A stretch of DNA of 64,000 bases, from NCBI GenBank assembly GCA_002320595.1, contig DCKB01000059.1, positions 18,642 through 82,641 on the forward strand. The letters are read 5' to 3'. Below are positions 39,662-49,395 of the stretch, in pieces. The notes under the pieces are model-generated. The model ran no database searches and was not told where the DNA came from. It saw only the letters and a list, made by a program, of their open reading frames with translations. This DNA comes from Christensenella sp. UBA1685. GTDB taxonomy: Bacteria; Bacillota; Clostridia; Christensenellales; CAG-138. The translations under genes and the position numbers were made by a program. How positions within the stretch are numbered: position 1 is the first letter of the stretch; the number at the start of each line of letters is the position of its first letter.

Positions 39662-40111
39662 TCAGAGCTTTTTGAACAGCCGCGCGCTCCAGAACTCCAT
39701 GCCGAGTTCGTCGATGTAAAAATGCAGGATGCGTTTATAAGCTTTTGTTGCGGTGCTAAGAAAAATATGCGTTATGCCTTCCGCGCGGAGCGTATCCTCC
39801 AGATAAGCCATCAACGCGCGGCCAACGCCCCGGCTGCGGTATCCGGGGCGCACGTAAAGCTCTTCCACTTCAAAATACGGCGTATCGTCCGGAACGACGC
39901 TGCGCATGCGCTTGGCAGCTTCGGCTTTGCCGAACAGATAGCCGATGATCTCATCCGCTTCGCCATAAGCGGCAAAGCAGCGGTTTTCGCGCAGGAACGG
40001 CACATCGTCCGCAACGAAGCCATAAGTGCTGTTTTCAGCTTCCCATTCCTTTGAAAGCGCCGCGATCATGCGAAGCGCTTCCTCCGAATTGACCGGTTTA
40101 ATGTTCGGCAT
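39662..40111 (-). CDS. GNAT-family N-acetyltransferase
   Basis: 149 residues from ATG 40111, with AAAGGAGG upstream. Acetyl-CoA motif A is EVEELYVRPGYRSRGVGRALMAYLE, followed by the C-terminal HIFLSTATKAYKRILHFYIDELGM. The order of secondary structure matches aminoglycoside-acetyltransferase-like GNATs, though the substrate cannot be judged. 17 bp before the phosphorylase gene on the same strand, so probably one operon. Confidence 0.9.
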   Translation of the reverse strand: MPNIKPVNSEEALRMIAALSKEWEAENSTYGFVADDVPFLRENRCFAAYGEADEIIGYLFGKAEAAKRMRSVVPDDTPYFEVEELYVRPGYRSRGVGRALMAYLEDTLRAEGITHIFLSTATKAYKRILHFYIDELGMEFWSARLFKKL

Positions 40112-40196
40112 GTTGCCCTCCTTTGTTGGCGAATGGAGCATGATGTGCAGGGGCTTGCAGACGGCGCTGCCAAACGGCAGGCGGTTCATGCGGGAA

Positions 40197-40227
40197 CAGG
40201 AAGGGCGGCCTTTGGCCGCCCTTCCTG
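40197..40227 (-). terminator. Hairpin after the acyl-CoA ligase gene
   Basis: CAGGAAGGGCGGCC (40197-40210) pairs with GGCCGCCCTTCCTG (40214-40227) over TTT; no T-run follows. Confidence 0.55.
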
Positions 40228-40234
40228 CAATCGC

Positions 40235-41995
40235 TTATGCCTGCACGGATTTCCTGAGTTCTTCTTCTTCCAAAATACGGTAGGCAACCTTGCCCACGAG
40301 CGTTTTGGGGAGTTCCGCGCGGAATTCGATGTCATAAGGCATGGCGTATTTGGCGACATGCTTGCGGCAATAGGCAAGCAGCTCCTGTTTGGTTTCCGCA
40401 GATGCTTCAAAGCCGGGCTTGAGCATCACGAACGCCTTCACCTTCTGCATTTTGAGCGGATCCGGCACGCCGATGACGCAGCTCATGTGCACCGCGTCGT
40501 GCGCATCGAGGATGTTCTCAATCTGGGAAGGGTACACGTTGTAACCGCTTGTGACGATCATGCGCTTGATGCGCTGGCGGAAATAAATGAAGCCGTCCTC
40601 ATCCATCTTGCCAAGGTCGCCCGTGTGCACCCAGGTCAGGCTGTCCGCATGGGTGCGCAGGGTGTTCGCCGTCTCCTCCGGATGGCCAACGTATTCCATC
40701 ATTACCGTGGGGCCGGAAAGGCAGATTTCGCCTTCTTCGCCGTATGGAAGCTCCTCCTCCGTGCCGACGCGGACGATCTTATAGAACGTATCCGGGAACG
40801 GGATGCCAATGCTGCCTTCGCGGGACATGTGGTATGGCGTCAGGCAGCTCGCGGTAACGCACTCGGTCGTGCCGTATCCCTCGCGCACCTCAATGGTGGC
40901 TTTGTGTTCCTTAAGGAATTTGTCAAAGCGCTTCTTAAGCTCCACGGAAAGCGAATCGCCTCCGGAGAACACGCCCTTCAGGCAGGAAAGGTCAAGATCC
41001 TCCAGGCCCGGGATGCGCAGCAATGCTTCATAAAGCGTGGGCACGCCCGCAATGAAGTTAGGCTTATGCTTCTTCAGCAGCTCGGCATAGGTCTGCGGCG
41101 TGAAGCGCGGGATCAGGATGCAGCGGCCGCCGTTCACGAGCATGGAATGAATGCTGACGCCAAGGCCGAAGCCGTGGAACATGGGCATGATGGCGAGCAT
41201 CTTGTCGCCCGGCTTGAACATGGGGTTCGTGGCGATGATCTGTGCGCCGAGGGCATTGAAGTTGAGGTTGGAAAGCAGGATGCCCTTCGTTACGCCCGTG
41301 GTACCGCCGCTGTAGAGGATCACCGCGCCATCTTCCGCCTTGCGGGGGCGGATGTAGTTGCCGCGGAAGCGCTCCCCGTTTTTCAGAAAATCCTTCCAGA
41401 ACACGACGGGAGCGTTTTTGGGGACGGGCGGGTATTTACGGCCTTCGGTGAGCTTGTAGCCAAGCTTCATAACGGGACTCAGCGCATCCGCAACGCTTGT
41501 GATGATCAGATGAGGCAGATCCACATTCGCGCGGATGGATTCAAACTTGCCATAAAACTGATCGAGCGTAATGGCGGCAACGCTGCCGGACTCCCTGATG
41601 TAAAACTCGATCTCGCCTTCGCTTGAAAGCGGGTGGATCATGTTGGCAATGGCGCCGACAAGGTTCACCGCATAAAACATCGCAACCGTCTGCGGCACAT
41701 TTGGCATGCAGATGGTGACGCGGTCGTTCTCGCGCACGCCCATGGCCATAAGCGAACGGGCGCAGGCGCGGATTTCCTCCGCCGCTTTTTTATAGGTTGT
41801 CTTGCCGCCCATGAAATCCCAGGCGATGTAATCCGGATATTGCTCCGCGATTTCAAACACGGCCTCAGCCATGGTTTTTCTGGAATAGGTCAGCGTTGCG
41901 GGTACGGTGTCATAGAAGCGCAGCCAGGGCGCATGAACGATGCAGGTTTTGGTTTCGGGGGCGGGGCGCACGGCCGCTGTAGTATAATTGCTCAT
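40235..41995 (-). CDS. Long-chain acyl-CoA ligase family (AMP-forming)
   Basis: 586 residues. Adenylate-forming enzyme signatures: P-loop VILYSGGTTGVTKGILLS, YGTTECVT, WVHTGDLGKMDEDGFIYFRQRIKRMI and the C-terminal catalytic Lys in PKTLVGKVAYRIL. It activates a carboxylic acid, probably a fatty acid, with ATP and CoA. It follows the E2/CAT-fold gene by 3 bp with GGAGG inside that gene's end, so the two are co-translated. Pairing suggests the acyl-CoA made here is handed to, or sensed by, the partner. Confidence 0.93.
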   Translation of the reverse strand: MSNYTTAAVRPAPETKTCIVHAPWLRFYDTVPATLTYSRKTMAEAVFEIAEQYPDYIAWDFMGGKTTYKKAAEEIRACARSLMAMGVRENDRVTICMPNVPQTVAMFYAVNLVGAIANMIHPLSSEGEIEFYIRESGSVAAITLDQFYGKFESIRANVDLPHLIITSVADALSPVMKLGYKLTEGRKYPPVPKNAPVVFWKDFLKNGERFRGNYIRPRKAEDGAVILYSGGTTGVTKGILLSNLNFNALGAQIIATNPMFKPGDKMLAIMPMFHGFGLGVSIHSMLVNGGRCILIPRFTPQTYAELLKKHKPNFIAGVPTLYEALLRIPGLEDLDLSCLKGVFSGGDSLSVELKKRFDKFLKEHKATIEVREGYGTTECVTASCLTPYHMSREGSIGIPFPDTFYKIVRVGTEEELPYGEEGEICLSGPTVMMEYVGHPEETANTLRTHADSLTWVHTGDLGKMDEDGFIYFRQRIKRMIVTSGYNVYPSQIENILDAHDAVHMSCVIGVPDPLKMQKVKAFVMLKPGFEASAETKQELLAYCRKHVAKYAMPYDIEFRAELPKTLVGKVAYRILEEEELRKSVQA

Positions 41996-41998
41996 AAA

Positions 41999-42874
41999 TT
42001 AAAATTCAACCTCCTGATTGGCGGGAAGCTCCAGCAGTTCCGGGTTTTGCAGAAGATGCTTCAGGAGCCGGATGGATTTGGAATAATAGTAACCGTCTGC
42101 GATGCGCTCATCCAGCGTGATGCCCAGCTTGAGCGTTTCGCGCATTTCAACCTTGCCCTCCGCGTCATGATAGGGCATGAGGCGCTTTTCGCCGATCGTT
42201 ACGAACAGGGAGTTGGTGCCCCAGTTGTTCAGGTGATGATATGCGGCGTTGAGCTTGATGGAGCCAAGGTTGGAAAGGAAGATCGTGGCATAATTGGGAT
42301 CGGTCTTGACAAGCGAGAGCGGCACGCGGCCATAATAATCCAGCCTGTGCAGGATCTTGATTATGATGCGCAGGATCCAGCGCGGGAATTTGAGCAGCAT
42401 ATCCATGCCGTCCGTTGAATTATCGGTGGCATTGGTTTCGCGATAGGTATGGATTTCCTTGTAAAGCTTCTGATGCACATCGTTGATCGTGTCCTCCGGC
42501 GCAAAGTAGAGGAACGCGAGCGATTCATGCGATTCATCGTTGAATTGCTTTTTGATGACGAACGATGCCGTTAAGCAGTTGCGCATATACATGCGGTTGC
42601 CCTGCACGAAGCGGTTCATGCGTGGGCGCAGCGTAACGGTTTTTACAATCGCTGTAAGGATTGCATGGAAAAACGTGTACTTGAATTCGGGGTTTTCGCG
42701 GTTTTTCTTCTCGAGGAACGCATTGAGGTTCGTAAGATCAACGTCCTCCTCGATGAAGGCTTCATTGTCGGCGCGGTTCGGGAACAGGTATGGGGTGAAC
42801 CCGTGCAGTGCATCGAGGTCACGCAACCAATACCCGTCCCGGCGGTCGCCATGCCGCCGTTTTCGGGCTTCCAT
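41999..42874 (-). CDS. E2/CAT-fold acyltransferase-like protein without the catalytic His
   Basis: 291 residues from ATG 42874, with GGAGG 10 bp upstream. The fold of 2-oxoacid dehydrogenase E2/chloramphenicol acetyltransferase is suggested by the order YTFFHAILTAIVKTV, RMNRFVQGNRMYMRN, TIFLSNLGSIKLNAAYHHLNNWG and LKLGITLDERIADGYYYSKSIRLL. The last is the place of the catalytic His (DHRxxDG in E2, HHxxxDG in CAT); here it is Glu256 with Asp260-Gly261 kept. There is no lipoyl domain. So it is either a pseudo-enzyme or uses Glu differently. It is coupled to an acyl-CoA ligase. Confidence 0.82.
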   Translation of the reverse strand: MEARKRRHGDRRDGYWLRDLDALHGFTPYLFPNRADNEAFIEEDVDLTNLNAFLEKKNRENPEFKYTFFHAILTAIVKTVTLRPRMNRFVQGNRMYMRNCLTASFVIKKQFNDESHESLAFLYFAPEDTINDVHQKLYKEIHTYRETNATDNSTDGMDMLLKFPRWILRIIIKILHRLDYYGRVPLSLVKTDPNYATIFLSNLGSIKLNAAYHHLNNWGTNSLFVTIGEKRLMPYHDAEGKVEMRETLKLGITLDERIADGYYYSKSIRLLKHLLQNPELLELPANQEVEF

Positions 42875-43005
42875 GTTATGAGTCCTCCATAAAATAAAAT
42901 ATAATACCCTGGCGCTGCCGCCCGTGCGCAGGGAAAGAAAAAAGATGATTCCCACGCACATACTATAACATGATGATTATATTCCAAAACGCAAAAAAAA
43001 GCAAA

Positions 43006-43023
43006 TCCCGCCTTTTGGCGGGA
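43006..43023 (-). terminator. Terminator of dnaB
   Basis: TCCCGCC-TTTT-GGCGGGA; on the reverse strand it is followed by TTTGCTTTTTTTTGC. Confidence 0.85.
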
Positions 43024-43072
43024 AAAACTGGGTGTAAAAAAAGGCGTGCCTTTGGCCGGCAGGCGCCGGGAA

Positions 43073-44431
43073 TCAATACTCTTCCCGGTCCGAACGATCC
43101 GTAAACTTGGTGTACTGCTCCAGCCAGGAAAGATAGACCGTGTCCGTGGGGCCGTTGCGGTGCTTGGCAACGATGACTTCCATCGTGTTGTCGTTCTCCG
43201 CTTCAATGTCCCCTGCCTCCGCATAAACGGCCGGGCGGTACAGCAGCATGATCACATCCGCATCCTGCTCGATGGCGCCCGATTCGCGCAGGTCCGCCAT
43301 GATAGGCCGGTGCCCGTTGGAGGTGCGCGATTCCGGGCCGCGCGAAAGCTGAGAAAGCAGGATGATCGGCACGTTCAGCTCGCGCGCAAGGATTTTCAGC
43401 GAGCGGGTTACATCGGAAATTTCCGTGGCTCGGTTATCGGAATTGCCGGCGGTTTTCATGAGCTGCAAGTAGTCGATCACGATGAGATCCAGCCCGCCGC
43501 GCGATTTTTGTTTGCGGCAGCGGCTGCGGATCTCCGCAACGGAAACGCCCGCCGTATCATCGATGTAAATGTTTGTGGCGGAAAGATCCGCGAGCGCGGT
43601 GGAAAGCTCGATAAGATCCGCATCCGTGGTGTTGCCTGTGTTGACCCGCTGCATGTCAACGCCTGCGTTTGCGCAGAGCATACGCCGCACAAGCTGTTCG
43701 CGGGACATTTCCAGGCTGAAGATGCAGATCGTTGCCCCTTTGAGCGCGGCGTTCTGCGCAACGTTGAGCGCAAAGGCCGTTTTGCCCATGGAAGGCCGCC
43801 CCGCCACGATGATGAGGTCGCTGCGCTGAAGGCCGGAGGTGAGCCTGTCGAGATCCGTAAAGCCCGTCGTGATGCCGGAGAGCTTCCCTTTGAGCGCCAT
43901 CAGCTCGCCGATGTGGAAGTAGGTGTCCATCGCTGTCTTTTCGATGTGCACAAGCGTATCCTCGGATTTTTTCATCGAAATGTTGAAGATGCGCCGCTCC
44001 GCATCGTCCAGCATGTCGCCGACGGGGCGCTCGCCCGTCTGCGCGTCCTGAACGATGTCCGTGCCCGCGCGGATCAGCTGGCGCATGACGCTGCGGTCCT
44101 CCACGATGCGGATGTAATGCGAAACGTTTGCAGCGCTCGGCACAAACAGCGACAGCTCCGTAATGTAGCTGACGCTGCCCACGGCATTGAGCTTGCCCTC
44201 GCGCTCCAGCGCATCGATGAGGGTGACGCTGTCCACCGCATTGCCGCGGTTGTAAAGCTGAAGCATGGCGGCATAGATGTCCTGGTGTGCAGGCAGGTAA
44301 AAATCCTCGGGCTTGAGCGCCTCGCACACAAGCTCCGCCGCTTCGCGCGAAATCAGCATGCCGCCAAGCACGCTTTTTTCCGCCTCCAGGCTGTGCGGCA
44401 GCATCCGTGCCGTTGCTTGTCGTTGTTCCAT
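43073..44431 (-). CDS. dnaB: Replicative DNA helicase
   Basis: 452 residues from ATG 44431, preceded by AAAGGA; the frame extends upstream through a repeat and is not translated there. N-terminal domain (about 12-115, PHSLEAEKSVLGGMLI) and RecA-like ATPase with Walker A AGRPSMGKTAFALN, Walker B DLIVIDYLQLM, and the arginine-finger region RESGAIEQDADVIMLLYR. It forms the hexamer that unwinds DNA at the fork. Order DUF2232-gdpP-rplI-dnaB matches Bacillus yybS-gdpP-rplI-dnaC. Confidence 0.97.
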   Translation of the reverse strand: MEQRQATARMLPHSLEAEKSVLGGMLISREAAELVCEALKPEDFYLPAHQDIYAAMLQLYNRGNAVDSVTLIDALEREGKLNAVGSVSYITELSLFVPSAANVSHYIRIVEDRSVMRQLIRAGTDIVQDAQTGERPVGDMLDDAERRIFNISMKKSEDTLVHIEKTAMDTYFHIGELMALKGKLSGITTGFTDLDRLTSGLQRSDLIIVAGRPSMGKTAFALNVAQNAALKGATICIFSLEMSREQLVRRMLCANAGVDMQRVNTGNTTDADLIELSTALADLSATNIYIDDTAGVSVAEIRSRCRKQKSRGGLDLIVIDYLQLMKTAGNSDNRATEISDVTRSLKILARELNVPIILLSQLSRGPESRTSNGHRPIMADLRESGAIEQDADVIMLLYRPAVYAEAGDIEAENDNTMEVIVAKHRNGPTDTVYLSWLEQYTKFTDRSDREEY

Positions 44432-44465
44432 GGGAAATCCTTTCGTCCGGATAAAAGTGAGTGTG

Positions 44466-44705
44466 GGCGGAGCCGAGCGAGAGCAGTGCGGGATGCAGCG
44501 AGGCGGAAGCCCAGTAAGCAAGGGAGTGCAAGGAAGCCGCTCCCGCGGCAACGCAGCGCGACCATTGCGCATTGTGGACAATACGCGCGGCCTTTGCGGG
44601 GGATTGCCGCATCAGCACAGCCTTGCCGGAGGTTGCCGTATCCCTGCGGGAATAAGAACAAGCCTCAGCCGCCTGCGGCGACAGCTCCTTTCGGAAAGGA
44701 GCCTG
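44466..44705. repeat. Modular GC-rich intergenic repeat, inverted copy between rplI and dnaB
   Basis: 44466-44513 is the reverse complement of 20956-21003 with one mismatch in 48; 44521-44550 matches 20866-20895; 44557-44610 matches the 57-bp unit; 44665-44705 carries the CGCCTGCGGCGACAGCTCC module. The 317-base gap 44432-44748 has no gene. Confidence 0.78.
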
Positions 44706-44748
44706 ATGGCTTATCGTTCCTCCCAGAGCTCCCTTTCACGTTTCGGCA

Positions 44749-45204
44749 TTAGTCCTTCTGCGCTGCCAGCACCTCAACGCTGAACTTCGCATCGGTGTTT
44801 TCGTACATGTGCGCTGTAACCTTGACGATGCCAAGGCTCTTGATGGGCTCCTCCAAGCGGATTTTTTTCTTATCCACCTCAATGTCATGCTGCTGCTTGA
44901 GCGCATCCGCAATTTCGGCCACGCCGATGGAGCCGAATAGCTTGCCGTTTTCGCCTGCCTTTGCATATACTTTTACGGTCAGGCCGCTCATTTCGTCCGC
45001 GAGCTCCTTTGCACGCTGGCGCTGCATATCAAGGCGGTGCTTGTCCGCGCCCTTTTTGACCAGAGCGGCGTTGATGCTGTTGGCATCCGCAGGGATCGCA
45101 AGCCCCTTGGGGAGAAGGAAGTTGCGCGCGTAGCCATCGCTCACGTTGGCGATCTCGCCCGCTTTGCCGGTTCCCTTCACGTCTTTCTGTAAAATCACTT
45201 TCAT
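44749..45204 (-). CDS. rplI: 50S ribosomal protein L9
   Basis: 151 residues. Typical L9: [36 protein letters not shown], a long central helix and the C-terminal domain ([26 protein letters not shown]). Its ATG shares one base with the gdpP stop (TAATG), so translation is coupled. It binds 23S rRNA domain V near L1. Confidence 0.98.
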   Translation of the reverse strand: MKVILQKDVKGTGKAGEIANVSDGYARNFLLPKGLAIPADANSINAALVKKGADKHRLDMQRQRAKELADEMSGLTVKVYAKAGENGKLFGSIGVAEIADALKQQHDIEVDKKKIRLEEPIKSLGIVKVTAHMYENTDAKFSVEVLAAQKD

Positions 45205-47156
45205 TATGTTCCGACCTCCTTTAAATAGGTTTGTATGCTTTCTGTGAGCTTTGCTACGGCCGCGTCCATCGTCGTGCCATGCAGCTGCGCGCCGGCCACC
45301 GTCAGGTGCCCGCCGCCGCCGATGCGCTCAAGAATAATCTGCACGTTGATGTCCCCAAGGCTCCGCCCGCTGATCATGACCGTATCGCCCATGTCCGCAA
45401 GCACGAAGGACGCCTCGATCCCCTTGATGGAGAGCAGCGCATCCGCTGCCTGCGCCGCAATAAGAGAGCCGTTTACCACATCCGCCGGGCAGGTGGAAAT
45501 GGCGATGCCGTGTTCCATCACAAGCGCGGTTTCCACAACGCGCGTCCTATCCCGGAAGGTCTGCATATCATCCTGATACATCAGCTTTACAAGGTTGTTG
45601 TCCGCACCGCCCTTGCGCAGGTATCCCGCCGCTTCAAAGGTACGCGCGCCCGTGTTGAATGCAAAGCGTTTGGTGTCCATTGTGATGCCGGCGAGCAGAG
45701 CGCTGCATTCAAAGGCCGTGGGCCTCAGATGGTCGTCGAAATACTGGAGCACCTCGGTGACCATTTCGCAGGTGCTGGAAGCGCCTGCTTCCAGATAATT
45801 GAGCGTGGGGTTTTGCAGGGAGTCCACGCTGCGGCGGTGATGATCGATAATCACGGTTTTGCCTGCCCGCTCATAGAGCTCGGGATCCAATACGGAGCTT
45901 TCACGCTGCGTATCCACAATGATGAGCACCGAACCCGGCCGGAGCATCTGCACAACCTGCTCCGGGGTGCGGATGGAATCATGGTAAAGCTTGTTGGAGC
46001 GCATTGTGTCGATCGCACCGTCGATGGTGGTGTTGGGCTCATCCAGCACGAGGTACGGCTTGCACCCAACGCCCATCGCGCAGCGCATCAGGCCGAGCGC
46101 CGCACCGATGCAATCCATGTCCGGATAGCGGTGCCCCATTACGAACACCTGATCCGCGCCTTCCATCAGCTGGCGCAGCGCCTTTGCAAACAGCCGCGCC
46201 TTCACGCGGGATTGCTTGGTTGTTGCAACCTGCCGCTTGCCGCCATAAAACGCATACTGCGTGCCGCGCTTAACGACCGCCTGGTCGCCGCCCCGGCCGA
46301 GCGCAAGCTCCATGCCCTGCCGCGCGGATTCATCCGCCTGGGCGATGCGGTTTTCCACGCCCACGGCGATGGAAAGCGTAACCTGCTGCTCCGTGCCGGT
46401 TTCGATGCCGCGCACGGCGTCGAGCAGGGAAAAGCGCTGCTTTTCAAGCTCCGCGATGCGCTTTGCCTCGAACACGACGAAAAAGCGGGCGTTTTCGTAG
46501 CGTCGGTATGTGCCTTCAATCCCCGTCACAAATTCGCTCACAAGCCGTTCCACTTCTGCGAGCACCGCGTTGCGGTGAAACTGCTGATCGGCGTTAAGCT
46601 CGTCGTAATTGTCCACATAAATGAGGGCCACGGTCGGCATCTGCTCCTCATACAGGCGGGAATAGTGCAGCGCTTCCGTGCGGTCGATCCAGTATTGGAA
46701 CACGAGCCGGCGCGCATTTGGGTTTTCGCGCTGCACGGGCACGCTCATCATCTGGAAGTTTCTTCCGTTGATTTCAAACGGCTGCGCCTGTGTGGGGAAG
46801 CGGGTCTCCAGACCCGGCACAAGCTTCGTGATGTCCTTCCCCCTGTAAATATCATGGAATGCCGCATTGCCCCACAGGATGCGCCCCTCGCTGTCAAACA
46901 GCAGCGCGGGAATGCCGATGCTGTTCATGATCTGTGCAGAAGCGGAAGTGTTTTCCAGGAAGATATCGTCCATGGCCGTGCGCACATCCCGCCGCAGCGC
47001 GCGGAGGGAAAGCAGCGCGCCGAGAAGCGCCAAAAGCGCCGCAAGGCCAAACGCCAGCCCAAGCCAAAGCGGCCGCATTATGGCCGCCAGAACACCGCAC
47101 GCCAGGCATGCTGCCGCGGCGAGCAGGATAATCGGGATCTCCGGCTTTCTGTTCAT
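45204..47156 (-). CDS. gdpP: Cyclic-di-AMP phosphodiesterase
   Basis: 650 residues from ATG 47156 (GCGGAG upstream; the longer frame overlaps the DUF2232 gene). Order: two membrane helices (about 8-50), a PAS-like domain (about 75-165), a degenerate GGDEF domain (about 170-300), a DHH domain with [15 protein letters not shown] and VIIDHHRRS, and DHHA1 with [14 protein letters not shown]. GdpP hydrolyses c-di-AMP, so it controls potassium, osmotic balance and wall homeostasis. Located between DUF2232 and rplI as in Bacillus. Confidence 0.96.
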   Translation of the reverse strand: MNRKPEIPIILLAAAACLACGVLAAIMRPLWLGLAFGLAALLALLGALLSLRALRRDVRTAMDDIFLENTSASAQIMNSIGIPALLFDSEGRILWGNAAFHDIYRGKDITKLVPGLETRFPTQAQPFEINGRNFQMMSVPVQRENPNARRLVFQYWIDRTEALHYSRLYEEQMPTVALIYVDNYDELNADQQFHRNAVLAEVERLVSEFVTGIEGTYRRYENARFFVVFEAKRIAELEKQRFSLLDAVRGIETGTEQQVTLSIAVGVENRIAQADESARQGMELALGRGGDQAVVKRGTQYAFYGGKRQVATTKQSRVKARLFAKALRQLMEGADQVFVMGHRYPDMDCIGAALGLMRCAMGVGCKPYLVLDEPNTTIDGAIDTMRSNKLYHDSIRTPEQVVQMLRPGSVLIIVDTQRESSVLDPELYERAGKTVIIDHHRRSVDSLQNPTLNYLEAGASSTCEMVTEVLQYFDDHLRPTAFECSALLAGITMDTKRFAFNTGARTFEAAGYLRKGGADNNLVKLMYQDDMQTFRDRTRVVETALVMEHGIAISTCPADVVNGSLIAAQAADALLSIKGIEASFVLADMGDTVMISGRSLGDINVQIILERIGGGGHLTVAGAQLHGTTMDAAVAKLTESIQTYLKEVGT

Positions 47157-47185
47157 GTTCTCCGCTCCCCTTGCAAAGAAAAAAG

Positions 47186-48157
47186 TTAACGCTGCCCCTG
47201 ATCGTCCCGCGAGCGGAAGCGCCGCCTGAGCCGCGAGATGCGGTCGACCAGCCCAAGGATCAGGAGGAAGATGGCGCTGTATGGGAACAGCATCACGATG
47301 CAAGTATAAAAAAGCGCGCGGCGCAATTTCCCGTTGCCGCCCGTGATGCGCGTAAGGAAATCCATAAAACACACACCCATGAGCAGGAGCGGCAGGAAAA
47401 TCACGCATTCTGCGACAACGAACACCGCGTTTGCATTATTGAGCTTGAGCAGCAGCACGAGAAGCGCGCTGACGAACAAAACGGCTGCGCCGATGGTGTA
47501 GTTTTTGGAAAGCTGCCAAAGCGGGAACGGCGCCATGGGCTTGAGCTGCGCCTTTGCAGCAAGCGCCATGCGCCTTGCGAGCACAACATCCATGAGGCCG
47601 AACGCCATGCCGCAGGATACGATTATGATGCAGGTGATTTCCGGCGCAAGCAGGCTTGCCGCCCGCAGCAGATCCACCATGGGTTCCGTCGCAGCGGCAT
47701 CAAAGCCGGCCTGCGCGAACTCTCTGCCGAGGCTTGCCATCGCGTCCGCCAGGGTAAGAAGGGTTTCCTCCATCGCTGCAAACGGCCCTTCCCCCGCAAG
47801 CAGGGAAGGCAGGCAGAGCAGGCAATAATAGCCGGCTGCAATCGCTGCGGCCGCGCTGACAGCGGCCGTGCGGTAAGGCTTTTTGAAGCGCAGACAACAG
47901 CCCACGCACAGAGAAGCGGGCGCGAACAGGGCAAGCGCATACAGCGTTTGCGTGCTGCCGAAGCACACAAGGAGCACTGCGGCAGCCGTGCCGAGGGACA
48001 CAGCGCAGCAGATGCCGCCCCAGGCCGCCCACACAAAGCCGAACACTGCGGGCAGCAGCAGGAACAGCGTCTCCACATATACGCCAAGCACGGCCGCAAG
48101 GCCGAAAAGAACGCAGAGGGCAATCTGTTTCCAGGTTGGTTTCAAATGCTGCTTCAA
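47186..48157 (-). CDS. DUF2232 membrane protein (YybS-like)
   Basis: 323 residues if translation starts at TTG 48157, preceded by GGGAG at 9 bp. The open frame reaches ATG 48223, but that ATG lies in the promoter (-10 at 48195-48200), so it is excluded. About eight membrane helices; the arrangement FGLAAVLGVYVETLFLLLPAVFGFVWAAWGG and PEITCIIIVSCGMAFGLMDVVLARRM matches the DUF2232/YybS family. It is first in the operon with gdpP, rplI and perhaps dnaB. Function of YybS is not established. Confidence 0.85.
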   Translation of the reverse strand: MKQHLKPTWKQIALCVLFGLAAVLGVYVETLFLLLPAVFGFVWAAWGGICCAVSLGTAAAVLLVCFGSTQTLYALALFAPASLCVGCCLRFKKPYRTAAVSAAAAIAAGYYCLLCLPSLLAGEGPFAAMEETLLTLADAMASLGREFAQAGFDAAATEPMVDLLRAASLLAPEITCIIIVSCGMAFGLMDVVLARRMALAAKAQLKPMAPFPLWQLSKNYTIGAAVLFVSALLVLLLKLNNANAVFVVAECVIFLPLLLMGVCFMDFLTRITGGNGKLRRALFYTCIVMLFPYSAIFLLILGLVDRISRLRRRFRSRDDQGQR

Positions 48158-48194
48158 TCCCACAAACTCCCAATTTACTTTATAGATATTTCTT

Positions 48195-48223
48195 ATTATA
48201 TCGCGCCCACCGGCAATTGGCAA
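48195..48223 (-). promoter_or_regulatory. Promoter of the DUF2232-gdpP-rplI operon
   Basis: Reverse-strand TTGCCA (48218-48223), 17-bp spacer, TATAAT (48195-48200). Its position shows that the start codon must be downstream, supporting TTG 48157. Confidence 0.8.
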
Positions 48224-48280
48224 TCGGCAAAGACAAGCGGGAAAAGAAGCGCGGCGCGCTGAATATAAAAGTGCGAAAGG

Positions 48281-48335
48281 TGAAAAATGAAAGGGGCCGC
48301 CTCCCCTGCCTTGGATTGAATCAGGGAAGGCGGCC
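48281..48335 (-). terminator. Terminator of the Cna-B surface protein gene
   Basis: GGCCGCCT (48295-48302) pairs with AGGCGGCC (48328-48335), extended by CCCTG/CAGGG; then CCCTTTCATTTTTC on the reverse strand. Confidence 0.75.
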
Positions 48336-48369
48336 GCATGGGTTTACCCTTTTGTTGTGTGACTGTGGA

Positions 48370-49395
48370 TCACCGGCGCTTGCGGCTGCGAGCTGCGAAC
48401 GCAAAGAGGGAGACGCCCGCAAGGAACACAAGCAGAATCATTGCGCTGGTTCTGCCGCCTGTTTGCGGCGGATTCAGCGGAGGCAGGGTCGGCACGGGAA
48501 CATCGTCCGAAGTCGGTGTGGGTGCCGGCGTAGGATCATTGCTCGGGGTCGGGGATACTGGTGCGCTCGGGGTCACCGTCGGCGTCGGCGTCGGGGTCAC
48601 CGGTGCGCTTGGGGTCACCGTCGGCGTCGGCGTCGGTGTAGGGGATGTGGTAGGCGCCACATATGTGTTCTTTACTGTCGCGCCTGTGGCATCAACCAGG
48701 GAGAGCGCCCCAAGATAAAACCAGCTCCATGCGCTTGTGTCGTTGGTGAAGTCGATATATCTTTGGTTGTCAGTGTTATTTACGCCAATGGTGACCGATT
48801 TGCTTTCTCCCGTGGTGAAGGTGTTGAATCCACTCCAGAAGTCCGTGCGGTCGATATCGAGATTGAGGTTACCCTTGTCAAGCGGAGCTTTCTCGACAGC
48901 GCTTACCAAAGCCTTCTGCTGCTGCGCGTTCAGAGCGGTTTCTGTCCAAATATAAAAACTGCTTCCTTTTTTTAAGATGATCAAGTTGGTGCTGACATCG
49001 AAATACGTCGTGCTGTTCGGCGTGGTGCGCGTCAGGCCGCCCACCGTCAGCGAAGCAGGCTGGGGCTGCATATAGGACGGCGTGTAATTTGTAAGAGGAT
49101 CCTCTTCTACCGTGTACTGGATCGGCATGCCATCTGCATCGTATTCCGCGATGCCGGGAAACGTGCCGGCCCAGTTGCCCTCCGCAGTGAGATCCTTACT
49201 GGCAACAACGTGCTCGCCGTGCATCAGACGGACCGTTACTTTTTCGGGGCGCTGCGCCTCGTGGCCTTCGTCGTCCCACGTTTTGACCACGGGGATGTCG
49301 ATCGTCGGTATCGGAGCCGGCGGCTCGGCAAGCGCGGCCGCGCAAAGCCCAAGGACAAAGCAGAATATCAGGGCAATGCTTAGACCTTTTTTCAT
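48370..49395 (-). CDS. Sortase-anchored Cna-B-domain surface protein
   Basis: 341 residues. Signal peptide (1-23, MKKGLSIALIFCFVLGLCAAALA), a Cna-B domain (about 32-118, VVKTWDDEGHEAQRPEKVTVRLMHG ... YTVEEDPLTNY), a unique region (about 120-250, NLIILKKGSSFYIWTETAL), a Pro/Thr/Ser wall-spanning stretch with the unit TPTPTVTPSAPV repeated, then sorting signal NPPQTGG, a membrane helix and a RKRR tail. The motif NPPQTG differs from classic LPxTG. It should be displayed on the cell wall as a stalk or adhesin. No sortase gene lies in the window. Confidence 0.88.
   Translation of the reverse strand: MKKGLSIALIFCFVLGLCAAALAEPPAPIPTIDIPVVKTWDDEGHEAQRPEKVTVRLMHGEHVVASKDLTAEGNWAGTFPGIAEYDADGMPIQYTVEEDPLTNYTPSYMQPQPASLTVGGLTRTTPNSTTYFDVSTNLIILKKGSSFYIWTETALNAQQQKALVSAVEKAPLDKGNLNLDIDRTDFWSGFNTFTTGESKSVTIGVNNTDNQRYIDFTNDTSAWSWFYLGALSLVDATGATVKNTYVAPTTSPTPTPTPTVTPSAPVTPTPTPTVTPSAPVSPTPSNDPTPAPTPTSDDVPVPTLPPLNPPQTGGRTSAMILLVFLAGVSLFAFAARSRKRR

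Noticed and set aside
45231..47189. 652-residue forward frame opposite gdpP
   Set aside because: Antisense to a well-supported c-di-AMP phosphodiesterase; no motif or start signal.
48530..48650. Regular repeat that might suggest a CRISPR or satellite
   Set aside because: It codes for the Pro/Thr repeats of the Cna-B surface protein; no spacer-repeat pattern.
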